The position numbers were made by a program, and so were the translations under genes. DNA of 64,000 bases, from assembly GCA_963837735.1 (NCBI GenBank), contig CAWIOM010000010.1, forward strand, positions 186,001-250,000, given 5' to 3'. How positions within the stretch are numbered: the stretch's first letter is position 1; every line of letters begins with the position of its first letter. The notes under the pieces are model-generated. The model saw nothing but the letters and a program-made list of their open reading frames with translations, ran no database searches and was not told where the DNA came from. Positions 61,927 through 64,000 of the stretch are shown here, piece by piece. This DNA is from VRUE01 sp963837735 (lineage in GTDB: Bacteria > Actinomycetota > Thermoleophilia > Solirubrobacterales > 70-9).

Positions 61927-64000
61927 ATGAACGCAGGCCCCCGGCGCCTCCTCGCCGCCTTGACCGCAGTGCTCGCCGCGGCCGTCCTCGCCCCCTCTGC
62001 TGCGGCCAACACCGAAGACATCATCGCTCCCTCGAGCCCTCCCTACACCCCCTCGAGCGGCTGGCAGGCGGGGACCTGCACGGCCGACGCGCCGGTCTGC
62101 TCCGTCGCGACCCCGGGCCAGTTCTTCGAAAACGCCGCCGGCCACCCGCAGGTCGGCTTCACCCAGTTCATCGTCCGCAATCATCCAGGCTCGCTCGGGC
62201 CGATCCTCTCGCCCGAAGAACCGATCGGCGAACTGAAGACCGTCCACGTCGACCTCCCGGTGGGCCTCAGCGTCAACCCGCAGGCGACCCCCCAGTGCCC
62301 GACCGCAACCGGCGAATCGAACCCCGGATCCTGCCCGGCGAACACCAAAGTCGGCCAGAGTCAGATCACGGGCTCCGTACTCGGGGTGGTCTCGCCGACG
62401 ACGATCGACGCCGACGTCTACAACATCGAACCGCCGGCGGGCGAGCCGGCGCTGTTCGGCTTCAGCATCGCGGGAGCGGCCAACGTCTTCCTGCGCGCCG
62501 AGGTTTCCTGGGACGGCGACTATCACGAGGGGTTCACGATCGCCGTGCCGCCGCTGCCGATATCGGGGATCCTCCCCGGCGGCCTGATCCTCAAGAACCG
62601 CCTCGTCTTCGACGGCCGCTCCGGCGACGGCACCTTCATCACCACGCCCTCGACCTGCTTCGACCCGGAAACCGACGCGGGCAAGGAACAGGTCTACTCG
62701 ACATGGCTCCAGGCCTCCTCGATCGAAGAAGAGGAAGACCCCGGATACCAGTTCCCGGCCAGTGCCGAACCGCGGCTCGAGTCGCCTCTGCCGCCGGGCA
62801 AAAAGCCGATCGACTGCGCCAACATCCCCTACGAGCCCTCGGCGGACGTCGACCCCGGCAACTCACGGCAACCGACTCGCCTTCGGGGGCCACCACCGAA
62901 GTCGAGGTGCCCCACATCCTCGGCGGCGGCGAAAGCGAGAGCTCGAACACCCGAGAGGCGCGGGTCGCCCTGCCGGCCGGGCTCGGTCTCAACCCCGCGG
63001 CGGGCGCCGGGCTCGTCGCCTGCACCGACTCGGAGTTCGGCAAGGGCACGAAGGCTCCGGTCGCCTGCCCGCCGGGCTCGAAGATCGGCACGGTCGAGAT
63101 CAAGACCCCGCCGCTGCGCGAATCCGACGGGACCCTCGAAGGAGACGTCTTCGTCGGCACCCAGCTCAGCCGCGACCCCGCCTCCGGGCGACGAGTACCG
63201 GATCTTCGTCGACGCCGAGTCGGCGCGCTACGGAATCTCCGTGCGGCTTCTCGGCCGGGTCAGCGCCGACCCGGTCAGCGGGCAGCTGACGACCCGCTTC
63301 GAAGGTCTGCCGCAGGTCCCCTTCAGCTCCTTCGTGCTGAAGCTGGACGGCGGCCCGCGGGCGACGCTGACCAGTCCCGCGACCTGCGGCCCGCACCGCA
63401 TGGTCGCGACAATGACCCCCTGGTCGGGAAACCCGGCCGCGACCCCGTCGAGCGAGTTCACCCTGACCTCGGCGCCCGGGGGAGGCGCATGTCCGCCGAC
63501 GCTCGGCGAGCGGCCCTTCGCACCGGGGTTCGAAGCGCGCGCGTCCGATACCCGGGCCGGCGGCTTCACCGACCTCGGCATAGACGTCGCCCGCAGCGAG
63601 GGCGACCAGGAGCTGAAGGGGGTCGAGGTCACGCTGCCGCCGGGGATGACCGCGAAGCTCGCCGGCCTGCGCTACTGCCCGGAGGAGGCGATCGCCGCCG
63701 CGGCCGCCAACGGCGGGCTCGCCGAGGCCGCGGCCCCAGCTGTCCCGGCGACAGCCTCGTCGGCAGCGCGGCGATCACAGCCGGAAGCGGCCCCGAGCCC
63801 CTTCACATCGACTCCGGCAAGGCCTTCCTCGCAGGCCCCTACCACGGGGCGCCGCTGTCCCTGGCGGTGATCACCCCCGCCACGGCCGGGCCGTTCGACC
63901 TCGGCACGGTCGTGGTGCGGGTGGCGCTGTTCGTGGACCCGGCGACAGCCCAGGTGAGGACGGTGACCGACCCGCTTCCCCACGTCTACGGCGGCGCTCC
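61927..64000 (+). CDS. Large secreted protein, unknown family (partial, frameshifted)
   Basis: ATG at 61927 with TAGGAG upstream; the gene continues past the window end. Signal peptide about 1-27 (LLAALTAVLAAAVLAPSAAA). At least two long repeats follow, each with a 'DLPVGLSVNPQATPQCP' or 'ALPAGLGLNPAAGAGL' turn and a 'CP-x-GSKIG/NTKVG' turn, then beta-rich text (DEYRIFVDAESARYGISVRLLGRV). Cys occur in regular pairs. The frame changes near 62868, 63183 and 63740. Composition suggests a cell-surface beta-repeat protein; no function is assigned. Confidence 0.72.

Noticed and set aside
1..64000. CRISPR array, prophage or integrated element
   Set aside because: No regularly spaced identical repeats, integrase, transposase or phage structural genes were found.

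Overview
This is a high-GC window (roughly 70% G+C by eye) from an actinobacterial chromosome. The best guess is class Thermoleophilia (Solirubrobacterales-like). That placement is an inference from base composition, frequent GTG/TTG starts, a tmRNA tag ending in ALAA, a uvrC-rapZ...gap-pgk-tpiA run, and secreted proteins with Cys-paired carboxypeptidase-regulatory-like repeats and basic tails. I see no rRNA, CRISPR array, prophage or insertion sequence. No stretch longer than about 300 bases lacks a gene.

Layout. 1-9.4 kb: a ferredoxin tail, ftsE-ftsX-S41 protease, an RNB exonuclease, smpB, a proline-rich HhH membrane protein, a flavin disulfide oxidoreductase and the tmRNA gene ssrA. 9.4-18 kb: DUF1697, MBL-fold, ABC-F, P450, purU, an Rpf-like lysozyme, an HD protein and uppP. 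18-33 kb: a phosphate/polyphosphate island holding an OmpR-type regulator, a receiver-less winged-helix protein, pstSCAB-phoU, ppx, two half-CHAD genes, a GNAT, a PHP-glycosyltransferase fusion, ppk, a DUF47 protein and a PiT transporter. 33-39 kb: two small membrane proteins, a TadE/pilus-like operon ending in a carboxypeptidase-transglycosylase fusion, and two secreted repeat proteins. 39-44.5 kb: MaoC, a permease-YHS fusion, a hotdog protein, a methyltransferase, a hydrolase-LuxR fusion, a cupredoxin and an enoyl-CoA hydratase. 44.5-55.2 kb: uvrC, rapZ, an ABC exporter, a VOC protein, the lower glycolysis genes gap-pgk-tpiA-gpmI, and tgt. 55.4-64 kb: a Ser/Thr kinase with a lipoprotein, a phosphoesterase, argS, a degenerate MinD-like protein, CcmH/TlpA-like redox proteins, tRNA-Gly(CCC), a winged-helix regulator and the start of a large secreted protein.

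How the genes work together. The strongest systems-level signal is the phosphate island. Direct repeats with an exact 11-bp period and a TTCAC-like core (PHO-box architecture) lie before pstS, before the receiver-less regulator and before the PHP-glycosyltransferase gene. A reversed pair lies before the response-regulator gene. The parts encode sensing and control, high- and low-affinity uptake, polyphosphate synthesis and breakdown, polyphosphate-binding CHAD proteins, and a candidate starvation-induced glycosyltransferase resembling SQD2/MgtA enzymes.

Caveat on sequence quality. Many genes are broken by single-base frame changes, most of them explained by one extra base, while the protein family remains recognisable on both sides. 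I treat these as probable sequence errors rather than decay and annotate the whole gene span, giving approximate break points.
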